Assembly (NCBI GenBank): GCA_016721425.1 | Contig: JADKID010000003.1 | Coordinates: 1 to 19,780, forward strand | Source of the DNA: Bryobacterales bacterium | GTDB taxonomy: Bacteria > Acidobacteriota > Terriglobia > Bryobacterales > Bryobacteraceae | Direction of reading: 5' to 3' | Length of the DNA stretch: 19,780 nucleotides | Shown: positions 9,901-18,892 of the stretch, one piece after another | Numbering within the stretch: position 1 is the stretch's first letter | How the letters are laid out: each line of letters starts with the position of its first letter | Position numbers and translations under genes: made by a program | The notes under the pieces: model-generated | Told to the model about the DNA's origin: nothing | Seen by the model: the letters and a program-made list of their open reading frames with translations, nothing else | Database searches by the model: none

Positions 9901-9904
<4 letters not shown>

Positions 9905-10845
9905 TGCAGCGGCTGCTGCCGTTTTTCACACTGATCGCGCTGTTCGTAGGGCTGTCGGTGGCCTCGCCGCACTTCCTGACAACGGCCAATCTCGGGTCCG
10001 TCATCCGGCAGACCGCGGTGCTCAACATCATGGCGCTCGGCATGACGATGATCATCATCGCCGGCGGCATCGACTTGAGCGTGGGCGCGATCCTGGCACT
10101 CAGCGGGTTGCTTGGGTGCATGTTGATGACCAGCGGCTATCCCACCTGGATGGGGCTCTGCGGCGGTGTGCTGGTGGGGGCGGCGTGCGGCCTGGCCAAC
10201 GGCGTCATGACGGCGAAGCTGCGGATCAACCCGTTCATCGTCACGCTCGGCACCATGGGCATCTATCGCGGCATCGCGCTGATTCTCTCCGGTGGGTTGG
10301 GCGTTCATTCGCTGCCCAAGAGCTTCTCGTATCTCGGCGAGGGGAGCGTATTGGGGATCCCCTTCGTGTTGCTGGTGCTGCTGGTGTGCGGCGCGGCCGT
10401 GCATATTCTGCTGGAGCACACACGGATGGGGCGCTATGCGTTCGCCATCGGTTCGAATCCGGACGCGGCGTTTTATGCGGGCATTCCCGTGGCGTTTCAC
10501 ACCAGCGCAATCTATGCCGCCGGCGGTCTGCTGGCCGGCCTGGCGGGGATGATCGAGGCGTCGCGATTGATGACCGGCCAGCCCACCGCGGGGCAGGGTT
10601 ACGAGTTGCAGGCCATTGCGGCAGTGGTGATCGGCGGAGGCTCGCTGCGGGGCGGCGCGGGCAGCGTCGTGGGCACACTGATTGGCGCCTTCATCATGGG
10701 GTTGCTCTCCAACGGCAGTGATTTGCTCGGGATTTCGCCCTATGTGCAGCAGGCGCTGATCGGTGCGGTGATCATCCTGGCCGTGCTGCTGGACGAGCTG
10801 AGGAAGCGGAATGCGGGCAACGGGGGCGGCTTGCTCCATCGCTGA
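9901..10845 (+). CDS. Sugar ABC importer permease (RbsC family)
   Basis: An intact 314-residue membrane protein starting at ATG 9901 within the ATGA overlap. It has about eight to ten hydrophobic helices. The family landmarks are VIRQTAVLNIMALGMTMI, then GGIDLSVGAILALSG (the conserved GGIDLSVG segment), INPFIVTLGTMGIYRG, GRYAFAIGSNPDAAFYAGI, and late in the chain AIAAVVIGGGSLRGGAGSVV. These are the signatures of the BPD_transp_2 family used by ribose, galactose and autoinducer-2 importers. It forms the inner-membrane channel with the preceding ATPase. No periplasmic binding protein gene adjoins it: the next gene to the right converges on it 33 nt away, with no clear terminator between. Confidence 0.93.
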
Positions 10846-10863
10846 TTGCCGCGCCGCCCCCGA

Positions 10864-10883
10864 TTGTCTTACGTTGTCTTACG
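10864..10883. repeat. Tandem 10-bp direct repeat at the oxidoreductase stop codon
   Basis: The decamer TTGTCTTACG occurs twice head to tail (10864-10873 and 10874-10883). The TTA of the second copy (10879-10881) is the TAA stop of the minus-strand oxidoreductase. It sits in the 33-nt gap between convergent genes and looks like a small slippage duplication. Confidence 0.8.
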
Positions 10884-12226
10884 CGAACTTCCAGCCCTTG
10901 CGGAACTTCGGCTTCAGGTACTCGTTGGCCTCCGGACGGTTGGTGATCTTCATCTTCTGGGCGTCCCACTCGAGCTTGCCCTCAAACTTCATGGCGATCA
11001 CGCCCAGCAGCATCCACTGCACGAACGGCGCGGCCACGCTGAAGTTGGAACACGCCGGATCGCCGCCCTTGCAGGCGCGGATCCAATCGCGGTAGTGGCC
11101 CGGCGACCGTGTCAATAGCTGGGGTGGCAGCTTGTAGTCCTTCATCTTGGCGTCCGGCATGAGCCGCGTGCGCTCGCCGTAGCAGCCGGTAGTCACCATG
11201 CCCTTGTCGCCGATGAAGAGGCTGCCGTTGATGTCCTTGTCGCCGAGCAGTTCGCCGGCCGGGATGCCCGGGAACTCCGGCACCGTGGCGCGGCCGTCGT
11301 GCCAGAAGAGCTTCAGGGCGGGCATGGTTTCCCGCGCCGGGAAGTCGAACCGGATCACCGATTGCAGCGGGAACGTGTGCTTGCTCTTGCCCTCCTGCTT
11401 GATGCACTCAACGCTGGTGGGCGCCGTCAGCCGCATCGCCATGTTCGGCGTGCCCAGGATGTGGCAGGCCATGTCGCCGATGGCGCCGCAGCCGAAATCC
11501 GGGAATCCGCGCCAGTTGTGCGGCACATACGCCGGGCTGAACGCGCGGCGGCGCCTGGCCCAGCCATGCATCCCAATCCAGCGTGGAGGGTACCGGCGCT
11601 TCCTTCGGCTCCACGTCCGGTCCCTGCGGCCAATACTTGCGCGGGCGGTCTGTCCACGCATGCACCTCGGTGACGCTGCCGATGTCGCCGTTCCAGATGA
11701 TCTCGGCGCACTGGCGGGTGCCGGGGTTCGAATAGCCCTGGTTGCCCATCTGCGTGGCGACTTTGTACTTTGCCGCGCCCAACTGCAATTGGCGCGCCTC
11801 CCAGATGGTGCGGGTGAGCGGCTTCTGGCAATAGACGTGCTTCCCACGCGCCATTGACCACATCGCCACCGAGCCGTGCATATGATCCGGGCACGACACC
11901 ATCACGGCATCGATCTCGCGCTCGTGCTTGTCGAACAACCGCCGGTAATCTTTGTACTTCGGCACGTTCGGATACTGCTTGTACGTGCGTTCCGCGCGCT
12001 TGTCGTCCGGATCAGCAAACGCGATGATGTTCTCAGTCGCGCAGCCGTTGGTGTCGGAATAGCCTTTGCCGCCAGCGCCGACAACGGCGATGTTCAGCTT
12101 TTCATTGGGGGATTTGTATCCAGCGCCCTTGAGCGATGCAGTACTGCCGAAGCCGGTGGAGGGCACTGCGCCAGCGAGGAGCGTGCCATAGAAGAAGTGT
12201 CGGCGAGAAACGCCTTGGTCTGCCAT
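10879..12226 (-). CDS. Gfo/Idh/MocA family oxidoreductase with Tat signal, one frameshift
   Basis: The N-terminus reads SRRHFFYGTLLAGA, a twin-arginine signal with consensus-like SRRxFF, so the folded enzyme should be exported with its bound nicotinamide cofactor. After it comes LNIAVVGAGGKG (GxGxxG Rossmann motif), IIAFADPDDKRAERTY, the strand DAVMVSCPDHMHGSVA and YCQKPLTRTIWEARQ, the family's (E/Q)KP motif. The second domain is PHNWRGFPDFGCGAIGDMACH, whose late His is usually catalytic or substrate-binding. The frame breaks once near 11543 in a GC-rich run (after WLGQAPPR, resuming at FSPAYVPHNW). The reconstructed length is about 450 residues, normal for the Tat-exported subgroup. The substrate is probably a sugar or inositol derivative. 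It is convergent with the sugar permease and diverges from the dioxygenase, with 35 nt between start codons. Confidence 0.88.
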
Positions 12227-12261
12227 GCGATCATGCTACATCAATTGGAGGGGCGCCAACC

Positions 12262-13026
12262 ATGAGGATGCCCGCGCTGTTCGTAGGCCACGGTTCGCCG
12301 ATGAATGCCATCGAGGAGAACGAGTTTCATCTCGGCTGGCGGAACATCGCCGCCCGCTGCCCAAAACCAAAAGCGGTGCTTTGTGTTTCGGCGCATTGGG
12401 AGACGCCGGGCGTGTCGGTGACTGCCGCGGAACGCCCCGAGACCATCCACGACTTCTACGGCTTCCCCAAGGCGCTGTTCTATGTTCAGTACCCCGCGCC
12501 TGGTGATCCCGAACTGGCTGCGCGAGCGGCGGGCCTGCTGCCGGCCTCCATGGACGCGGCTCGCGGCCTTGATCACGGCACGTGGAGCGTGCTCTGCGCC
12601 ATGTATCCGGATGCCGATGTGCCCGTCGTGCAGGTGAGCCTCGATACGCAGCGACCCGGTCCCTGGCATTACGCGCTGGCTCGCGAGTTGGGCGGGTTGC
12701 GGGAAGAGGGCGTCCTTCTGCTGGGCAGCGGCAACATCGTCCACAATTTGAGGATGCTGGATTGGGGCCGGCCCGAAGGCTTCGAATGGGCCGAGCGGTT
12801 CAACGATGAGGTGAAGCTTCGCATCCTGGCCGGCCAACACCAGGAACTCGCCGCTTGGCATATGCTGGGTGCGGAGTCGCGAGCGGCCATTCCGACGCCG
12901 GAGCACTACCTGCCGTTGCTGTACACCCTGGCCTGGCGGCAACCGGGCGAGGCGCTGGAGTTCTTTAACGACAGAACAGTCATGGGATCCATCTCCATGA
13001 CGTCCCTGCTGCTCGGCGGCTCATGA
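12262..13026 (+). CDS. DODA-type extradiol aromatic ring-opening dioxygenase (LigB family, YgiD-like)
   Basis: The start ATG 12262 is chosen because GGAGG (12247-12251) sits 10 nt upstream and the family N-terminus begins MRMPALFVGHGSPMNAIE. The 254-residue chain has the metal-site histidines in the expected places: GHGSP near residue 10, SAHWE near 45, and a late His in EHYLPLLYTLAW. LDHGTWSVL carries a conserved His thought to act in catalysis. YgiD-like proteins are usually listed as 4,5-DOPA extradiol dioxygenases and open catecholic rings, and the physiological substrate is often unknown. It is intact and cytoplasmic, with normal length. An exported O-methyltransferase follows 15 nt downstream, suggesting a shared catechol-type substrate (inference). 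Confidence 0.88.
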   Translation: MRMPALFVGHGSPMNAIEENEFHLGWRNIAARCPKPKAVLCVSAHWETPGVSVTAAERPETIHDFYGFPKALFYVQYPAPGDPELAARAAGLLPASMDAARGLDHGTWSVLCAMYPDADVPVVQVSLDTQRPGPWHYALARELGGLREEGVLLLGSGNIVHNLRMLDWGRPEGFEWAERFNDEVKLRILAGQHQELAAWHMLGAESRAAIPTPEHYLPLLYTLAWRQPGEALEFFNDRTVMGSISMTSLLLGGS

Positions 13027-13041
13027 AGGAGCAGTTTCGAC

Positions 13042-13671
13042 ATGATCGCTATCCGATTCGCCCGCTGGTTCGCTCTTGCTGCCTGCCTCAGTGCATCCGC
13101 CCAGCAGCCAAACAACAGTGAGGCCTTCCGTAAGGACTTTCTCGATAAATTCGCACGCACTGGACTCAACACCACGCCGCCCGATGCCATGATGCTCCGC
13201 ATACTCGTGGAAAGCAGGGGCGCCAAACGCGGCGTAGAGGTCGGCGCCGCCAGCGGCTTCGGCGCGATGAACATGGGCATTGCCTTCGAGCGAACCGGCG
13301 GCCACCTCTATTCCCTCGAGATCGATCCGCGCCGGGTGGAGGTCACCCGTCAGAATCTTCAGAAGCTCGGTCTGGAGAAATCCGTCACGGTGGTGGAAGG
13401 CGACGCGCTCAAGACACTGTCCACTCTCACCGGCGAATTCGACTTCGTCTTCCTCGACGCGCTCAAGCCAGACTATCTCAAGTACCTCAAACTCATCGAG
13501 CCAAGGCTGAAGCGCGGCGCCGTCGTGGTCGCCGACAACACCGTTCTCTACGAACGCCAGATGGCCGACTTTCTTACCTACGTCCGCACTAGCCCCGACT
13601 ACGACACAGTCACCATCCGGGCCTCGGACGAAAAGGGCGACGGCATGACCATCAGCTATAAGATTCGCTGA
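13042..13671 (+). CDS. Class I SAM-dependent O-methyltransferase (family 3) with predicted signal peptide
   Basis: The start ATG 13042 follows GAAGGAG (13025-13031) with good spacing. The first about 21 residues (MIAIRFARWFALAACLSASAQ) form a clear signal peptide. The remainder is a family-3 O-methyltransferase, the group containing catechol and caffeoyl-CoA methyltransferases. It has RGVEVGAASGFGAMNM (SAM motif I), LYSLEIDPRRVEV (acidic residue for the ribose), VEGDALKTL, FDFVFLDALKPDY and GAVVVADNTVLYE. The LDALKxxY and ADN residues match the divalent-metal site of catechol methyltransferases. Length is 209 residues and intact. Export is odd because SAM is made in the cytoplasm; either the leader is a membrane anchor or the protein acts outside in an unusual way. 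It is probably cotranscribed with the preceding dioxygenase. Confidence 0.85.
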   Translation: MIAIRFARWFALAACLSASAQQPNNSEAFRKDFLDKFARTGLNTTPPDAMMLRILVESRGAKRGVEVGAASGFGAMNMGIAFERTGGHLYSLEIDPRRVEVTRQNLQKLGLEKSVTVVEGDALKTLSTLTGEFDFVFLDALKPDYLKYLKLIEPRLKRGAVVVADNTVLYERQMADFLTYVRTSPDYDTVTIRASDEKGDGMTISYKIR

Positions 13672-13863
13672 CTTCGCCGCGCATGGGGCCGGTGATGATC
13701 GCCCCCGTCGCCCGGGGTCGGCACGAGGCTCAATCCACGAGGGCAGATCCACACATACAAGCACACATCCGCTTGCCGTGCGGTCAGTGAGGTGCTACCA
13801 TCCCGTTACCGTTCGACGCCCACCTGGAAACTGGCTGTTACCACATTTTGAGAGGGGATCACC

Positions 13864-14480
13864 GTGCCGCAGCGACATGACTCACGCGGATTCACGCTTA
13901 TTGAACTTCTGGTGGTGATCGCCATCATCGCCGTTCTGATCGAGCTCCTGATTCCATCGGTGCAAAGTGTGCGTGATGCCGCTGCTAAGCAGTCCGCCAC
14001 CACAAAGGTGATCACTGATCTGCCTTGCACGCCGCCGTACTGCGACACGCTCGCCGTCAACGGAACCGCGCGGTATCCCACCATTCCCGGCTTCATGAGC
14101 CTCGCTCTTATCCAGACCCAAGGGGTCGGCCTCGAATACTTACCGTCCGGCTGGGCCAACCAGGACGTCTTCCACCTCCTCGACGCCCCTCCCGTCTCGG
14201 GATCGCCAGACCAGTACCTGATCAGTTTCACGCCAGACATCAGCATACTGCCCGACGCCGATTACGTCTTTCTCCAGGGCGGCTACAATGACCACGGCCT
14301 AGCCCTGATCGCCAGGGCGGATACCGGCACCGGGCCGCCGGAGGATTTCCGATTCAGCTTCACCAGCGCTGTTGGGGTGGTGCCGTTTCTGTGGAACCCG
14401 TGCCGGAACCTGCCACGTTTCTGCTGATGGCTGCGGCGTTGGGCGGACTCCTGGCACTTCGGGCGGTGCGGGCTGCCTGA
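13864..14480 (+). CDS. Exported protein with prepilin N-terminal signal and PEP-CTERM C-terminus, one frameshift
   Basis: Translation starts at GTG 13864 after an AGAGGGG ribosome site (13851-13857). The N-terminus is a type IV prepilin signal: basic leader QRHDSRG, then the cleavage/methylation segment FTLIELLVVIAIIAVLIELL. The middle (about 130 residues, including PCTPPYC and SGSPDQYLISFTPDISILP) is not a family I know. The literal frame ends at 14427, but the next frame reads VEPVPEPATFLLMAAALGG, then LLALRAVRAA and a stop at 14478-14480, a textbook PEP-CTERM tail (PEP motif, hydrophobic helix, Arg-rich end). One missing base, most likely in the GGGG run at 14374-14377, joins them. The protein would then carry signals for both prepilin peptidase and an exosortase. 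No exosortase or pilus gene is in the window. Confidence 0.68.
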
Positions 14481-14612
14481 AGGGCCGCCGTATTGCTCTC
14501 CCCACGCCGCCTTGCCAACTGAGCTATACTATTCCTAGTAACGAAGAAAATCTGCTTACGTCTCTCCCCCTCTGGTGGCTGGATCGCCGATTCGCTTCCC
14601 CAAACAGTCTGA

Positions 14613-16008
14613 ATGAACAACTTTTCTGAACTCTCCCTGTCTTCCGTGCTCAAGGACAACCTTTCCAGGCACGGCTTTGTCACCCCAACCCCCGTGCAGG
14701 CCCAGGCGATTCCGCCGGCCCTGCTAGGCCGCGATATCGTTGCCACCGCTCAAACCGGTACCGGCAAGACGCTGGCCTTTGTATTGCCGATGCTGGAAAA
14801 GCTCTCCGCCGCGCCGCTGGCCAAGGGGCGTGCATGCCGTAGTTCTGAGCCCCACCCGGGAGCTCGCGATCCAGATCCACGAAGCGTTTATGCTTCTCGC
14901 CTCCGGCACCGGCATCCGCGCCGCTGTCGTTGTCGGCGGAATGAACGAGCAGAAGCAACTGCTCGAAATCCGCAAGGGCGCGCAGGTTCTTATCTGCACA
15001 CCCGGACGCCTGTGTGATTTCCTCGAGCGCCGCCTCGTCCGCCTCACCGGCGTTTCGATGCTCGTCCTCGACGAAGCGGATCGCATGCTCGATATGGGCT
15101 TCCTGCCCGCCATCACCGAGATCCTGGAGACGATGCCCGAGTCGAAGCAGACTCTCTTCTTCTCCGCCACCATCGAACAGTCGGTGGCCCATCTCATCAA
15201 CAACTACCTGACCAATCCGGTGCGCATCGCCGTTGGTTCCACCACCAAGCCTGCCGAGCACGTGGACCTCCACGTTTACGAAGTGGAGCAGGATCGCAAG
15301 CTCGGCCTGCTGCGCCAAATGCTGACCGATGAGCAGGGCTCATTCCTGGTTTTCGCCCGCACCAAGCACGGCGCGGACCGCCTCTCCAAGAAGCTCTCCG
15401 CTCACGGCGTGAAGGCCACCAGCATTCACGGCGATCGCACTCAGAGCCAGCGCAATCAGGCTCTTAAGGGCTTCCAGCAGGGTTACTACCGCGTCCTGGT
15501 CGCCACCGACGTCGCCGCCCGCGGCATCCACGTCGATGGCATCGCGCATGTCGTCAATTTCGATCTGCCCCAGGTGCCGGAAGACTTCATCCACCGCGTG
15601 GGCCGCACCGGCCGCGCCGGCGCCCGCGGTACTGCCTCTACCTTCCACACGCGCGGCGAGCGCGGCGAGATCCGCCGCATCGAGCGCACCATCCGGATGC
15701 AGCTTGAAACCCGCCAGGTCCCGCGTGACCTGCCGCAGGAAGACAAGTCCCTGATGGCCACCACGGTCGTCGCCATGCCTGTGCCGTCATCGCGGCCCCA
15801 GGCTCAGCACCACCGCAGCCAAGGCCATCCTGCCGCCTTCACCACCCGCCGCCGCGCCATGCGCGCGTCGCGCGGTAACAGCACACCTCTTTCTGTGTGG
15901 ACCCGTTCGTTTCCTGCCGCCAACGCGGTGGGGCCCGAACGGGTCGTTTTCATTTTGGGGCAGCCCTCCAGTCCGGCGGCCCACTGTGATTTGATGGTAC
16001 GCGGGTGA
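14613..16008 (+). CDS. DEAD-box ATP-dependent RNA helicase (RhlE-like), one clear frameshift, uncertain C-terminus
   Basis: The start ATG 14613 gives MNNFSELSLS and the Q motif (GFVTPTPVQAQAIP). Next come motif I AQTGTGKT, Ia SPTRELAIQ, Ib TPGR, motif II DEAD in VLDEADRMLDMGF, motif III SAT, motif IV FLVFARTKHGAD, motif V ATDVAARGIHV and motif VI HRVGRTGRAG: a complete helicase core for unwinding RNA duplexes. An extra G in GGGG 14825-14828 splits the gene after APLAKG; removing it restores KGVHAVVLSPTREL. The open frame runs to 16008, but it crosses a strong hairpin terminator at 15900-15954. The real end is therefore probably a nearby out-of-frame TAA at 15876-15878, after a short basic tail (TTRRRAMRASR). 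The 5' leader 14481-14612 holds TATACT (14525-14530) as a possible -10 element, without a clear -35. Confidence 0.9.
15900..15954 (+). terminator. Branched intrinsic terminator after the RNA helicase
   Basis: GACCCGTTCG (15900-15909) pairs perfectly with CGAACGGGTC (15936-15945). The 26-nt loop contains a nested CCGC/GCGG hairpin (15917-15920 with 15925-15928). The stem is followed by GTTTTCATTTT, a U-rich tail. It lies inside the literal helicase frame, which argues that frame is wrong at its end, and just before the GHMP kinase. Confidence 0.72.
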
Positions 16009-16012
16009 ATCG

Positions 16013-17071
16013 ATGTCCGCCGCCGACAACCGCAAACTCCTCCGCCTGATCCACAGCCAAGCTCCCATTCGCGTCTGCGACAACGGGGCTGGTCCGATAC
16101 CTGGTTCGCCGGCCACGGCCAGGTCTTCCACATCGCCGTCGTGCCCGGCGTGGAAGTGCAGATGAAGGTCTTTGCGCAGACGCCCGGCGAACCGCGCATC
16201 ACCATCCGCGCTGAAAACTACGGCGACCGCTACTCCATCGAGCCGCCCACCGGCCACTACTCAAGCATCCCTCATCGAGGCGGCCATGGAGTACATGGGC
16301 ATCCCGCACGGCGTCGCCGTGGATGTCTCCATCCATTCGGAAGTGCCGCCGGCTGTTCCACCGGGACCTCGGCGGCGGTCAGCACCGCGCTGATCGGCGC
16401 GCTGGATATCTACGCGGCGGGCGCCTGGCGGCCCACGAGGTGGCTTTGGCGGCCCAGCAGATTGAGACCCGCATGCTGAACCTGCAGTGCGGCATTCAGG
16501 ACCAGATCGCCTCCGCGCACGGCGGTATCAATTTCATCGATATGTACCAGTATCCGCACGCCTCGGTCAGCCGCCTGCACGTGCCGGAGATGCTGCTGTG
16601 GGAGCTGGAGGCGCGCCTCAGCCTCGTGTTTGTCGGCCAGTCTCATAATTCGTCGGACGTGCATAAGCAGGTGATCGCCGAGCTGGAGCGCGGCGGCTCG
16701 GCCCGAAGACAAGCTCGAGCCCATCCGCCGCTGCGCGCGCGAGGCAGGCGCGCTCTGCGCCGGCGACCTGCCCCGCTTGGGCCGCAGCATGATCGACAAC
16801 ACCGCCGCGCAGGCCGCGCTCCATCCCGAACTCGTCGGCGTGCACCACCGCGCCATCATCGAGATCGCCCGTGCCCACCACGCCATCGGCTGGAAGGTCA
16901 ACAGCGCCGGCAGAGGCGGATCCATCACGCTGCTCTCCGGACCGGACTTCGCCGAGAAGCGCGCGATGATGCAGGCCATCGAGGCCAATGACCAGTACCG
17001 CGAGATCCCCATCCGGCTCAGCCCCGAGGCTGCGCGTTTGGGAAAGCCATTTGCCCGCGCTCGAAAAATAG
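16013..17071 (+). CDS. GHMP-family sugar kinase (heptose-7-phosphate-kinase-like), frame-disrupted
   Basis: The start ATG 16013 gives MSAADNRKLLRLIHSQAPIR. With one base restored in the GGGG run at 16085-16088, the text continues VCDNGGWSDTWFAGHGQVF, the N-terminal motif of the GHMP subgroup near D-glycero-D-manno-heptose 7-phosphate kinase. Later pieces are LIEAAMEYMGIPHGVAVDVS, then the ATP-binding motif AGCSTGTSAAVSTALIGAL, NLQCGIQDQIASAHGGINF, SLVFVGQSHNSSDVHKQV and the C-terminal motif GWKVNSAGRGGSITLL. The end is probably LRVWESHLPALEK with TAG 17069-17071. At least five small shifts (near 16087, 16262, 16349, 16426, 16703 and 17025) break the frame. It should phosphorylate a sugar at the anomeric or a nearby hydroxyl using ATP, for activated-sugar synthesis. 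No heptose isomerase or nucleotidyltransferase is visible nearby. Confidence 0.8.
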
Positions 17072-17160
17072 TTGTTCCGGTGTCGGCGAGTGCCTGTCCC
17101 AATGAGCACAAGAGAACGGGCTCGGGGTTTCAGTCTCTGGGCCGGGGTCTTTTGCCAAGA

Positions 17161-17208
17161 GCTGGCCGGCGGTGTTGGCGGATTCCACCGCCGGCCAGCC
17201 AGGGTTTT
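17161..17208 (+). terminator. Intrinsic terminator-like hairpin between GHMP kinase and AsmA-like gene
   Basis: GCTGGCCGGCGGTG (17161-17174) and CACCGCCGGCCAGC (17186-17199) form a perfect 14-bp stem with an 11-nt loop, followed by CAGGGTTTT. The short T-run makes it a plausible but not ideal terminator. No other structure stands out in the gap 17072-17276. Confidence 0.55.
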
Positions 17209-17276
17209 CCCTTCGGGCGTTGGAAGAAGCCTATGCCCGAACTAGCCGTCGGAGGAGATGGCTGGAGGCCTTTTTC

Positions 17277-18845
17277 GTGTCCAAGCGCAAAAGTGGATTA
17301 TTGGACTCAGCGTTGGAATTGGATCCACGCTGCTCGTCCTGTTTGTTCTGGGTCTCTATTTCGCAAGTCGATTTGAGCCATTTCTTCGCGAACAGACTGT
17401 CTCTTACCTACAACAGAAGTTCAACGCCGATGTCGAGGTCGCTGCTCTGAAGATACGGATGCCGCTGGGCTCACCCCTGGAAATCCTGGCCCGCAAGGGT
17501 AAGGGCGCCATGGTGCGCATATCTGGCGAGCGCATCTCTCTCAAACTCAGGTCTCTGCCCGGCAGTCCGCCCCTTATGGCGATGCGCAAATTCTCGTTCG
17601 AAGTGGATCTGAATTCAGCACTGGAAAAAAAGGCGCTGGTTCGCAAAGTGCGGTTGAGGGGCTGGAGCTGAACATGCCTCGAAGGGTGAAAAGCCTCACT
17701 CTGACAAGCCCAAGCCGGCGCAACCCTCCGCCGCTCCGCCCGTACAGGTTCACATCGAAGACATCGTCGCCGACGGCACCCTCCTCACCATCACCCCGCG
17801 CGATCCCTCCAAGGACCCGCTCGTCTTCGAGATTCATAGCTGGGCTGGATACCGCTGGCAATGGCCGTGCCGATACGACACAGCAAATTGACCATGCCAA
17901 GCCGCCCGGCCTGGTTCACGCCACGGAGCCTTCCGGACCGTGGGACACGGCCGAGCCCTCACACCCCGCTCTCCGGTGACTACGATTTTCGGAACGCAGA
18001 TCTCAGTGTGTTCCAAAGGCATCGCGGCATTCTCACCTCAGGGGGCAGCTTCCGGGGCGTTTTGAGCCGCTGAAGCCGATGGCGAAGCGCACGTCCCCGA
18101 TTTCCGCCTGACCATCGCCGGCAATCCCGTTCCCCTGGAAACGAGTACCCGCCGTCGTGGACGGCACCAATGGCAACGATCCTCGATCCACGTCGAGCCA
18201 AAGCTCAGCAGTCCCTTTTTGATGTCAGGAGGATCGTCCGGAATTCAGACGAGAAAGGTAAGACCGTCGATCTGGACGCCACCTTTCGCAAGGGCAGGCT
18301 GGACGATGTTCTTCTGCTCGCCGTGAAAATTTAAGCCCATCCTCCGCGGCGGCCTCCCCTGCGCGTCAAGATCATCGTGCCGCCCGGCAAGGGCCCCATC
18401 GAAAACCACCTCCGCCTGAATGGCGCTTTCCGCCTCGGACGCGCGCTTCACCAATGAGACCATTCCAAAACGAGTTGGATGTCCTCAGCCGGCGCCCGGG
18501 GCCATCCCAAAGACACCGATGTGGAAGGTGCCGTGGCAGATGGACGGCGTTTTTCAGATGGGCGGCAACTGGATTTCTCGAGCTGACTTCGCACTCCCGG
18601 GTGCGAGCGCGGGAGATGGCCGGTGCCTTCGTCTTGCGCCGGCCCGGGATCTGGATTTCCACGGCACCGCGCGGAGGTCCAGGCGCGTGTCGCAGATGAT
18701 GATGACCCGCTGGAAAGCTGGCTGCTGAAGCCGGTGGACCACTCACTACTCAAAGGGCTACGGCACAGTGGTCGACTTCAAATCGGCCGGTACCGGGAAA
18801 AGCCCACCTTCGGCATCGATCGCGGCGCGGATCACGGCAAAGTAA
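17277..18845 (+). CDS. AsmA-like envelope protein, heavily frame-disrupted
   Basis: The best start is GTG 17277, 8 nt after GGAGG (17264-17268). With one A restored in the AAAA run near 17288 it reads VSKRKKWIIGLSVGIGS, then a single N-terminal membrane helix (LLVLFVLGLYFASRF). Next come QTVSYLQQKFNADVEVAALK and FSFEVDLNSALEKKALVRKV, the opening of AsmA-domain proteins. Later pieces in changing frames are VHIEDIVADGTLLTITPRDP, HAKPPGLVHATEPSGPWDTA, TPLSGDYDFRNADLSVF, VPDFRLTIAGNPVPLET, VKIIVPPGKGPIENHLRLNG, DGVFQMGGNWIS and SWLLKPVD. Together they give the full length expected, about 520 residues. At least eight shifts are needed, and the end at TAA 18843-18845 is a best guess. An ATG at 17258 opens the longest literal frame but abuts its ribosome site too closely. 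AsmA-like proteins span the periplasm and are linked to lipid transport or outer-membrane assembly. Confidence 0.6.
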
Positions 18846-18853
18846 AAGTAAGA

Positions 18854-18880
18854 GCCCGCCGGATCCAGCGGGCCTTCGTT
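18854..18880. terminator. Bidirectional terminator between convergent AsmA-like and isomerase genes
   Basis: GCCCGC (18854-18859) pairs with GCGGGC (18868-18873) over an 8-nt loop. On the minus strand the stem is followed by TCTTACTTTTACTTT, a good U-rich tail for the isomerase transcript. On the plus strand the tail (CTTCGTT) is weaker. Confidence 0.5.
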
Positions 18881-18892
18881 CAAACTACAATT

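Noticed and set aside
14374..14394. Programmed ribosomal frameshift as the cause of the PEP-CTERM frame break
   Set aside because: There is no slippery heptamer with a downstream pseudoknot that I can see, and similar breaks occur in many unrelated genes here, so an indel error is simpler.
14490..14532. tRNA-like sequence on the minus strand: TATAGCTCAGTTGGCAAGG resembles a tRNA D-arm, with GAGAGCAATACG a little further on
   Set aside because: No T-arm (GGTTCGA-like), anticodon stem or matching acceptor ends follow on that strand, and the partner GAGC is displaced by extra bases. It may be a chance match or a remnant, not a tRNA gene.
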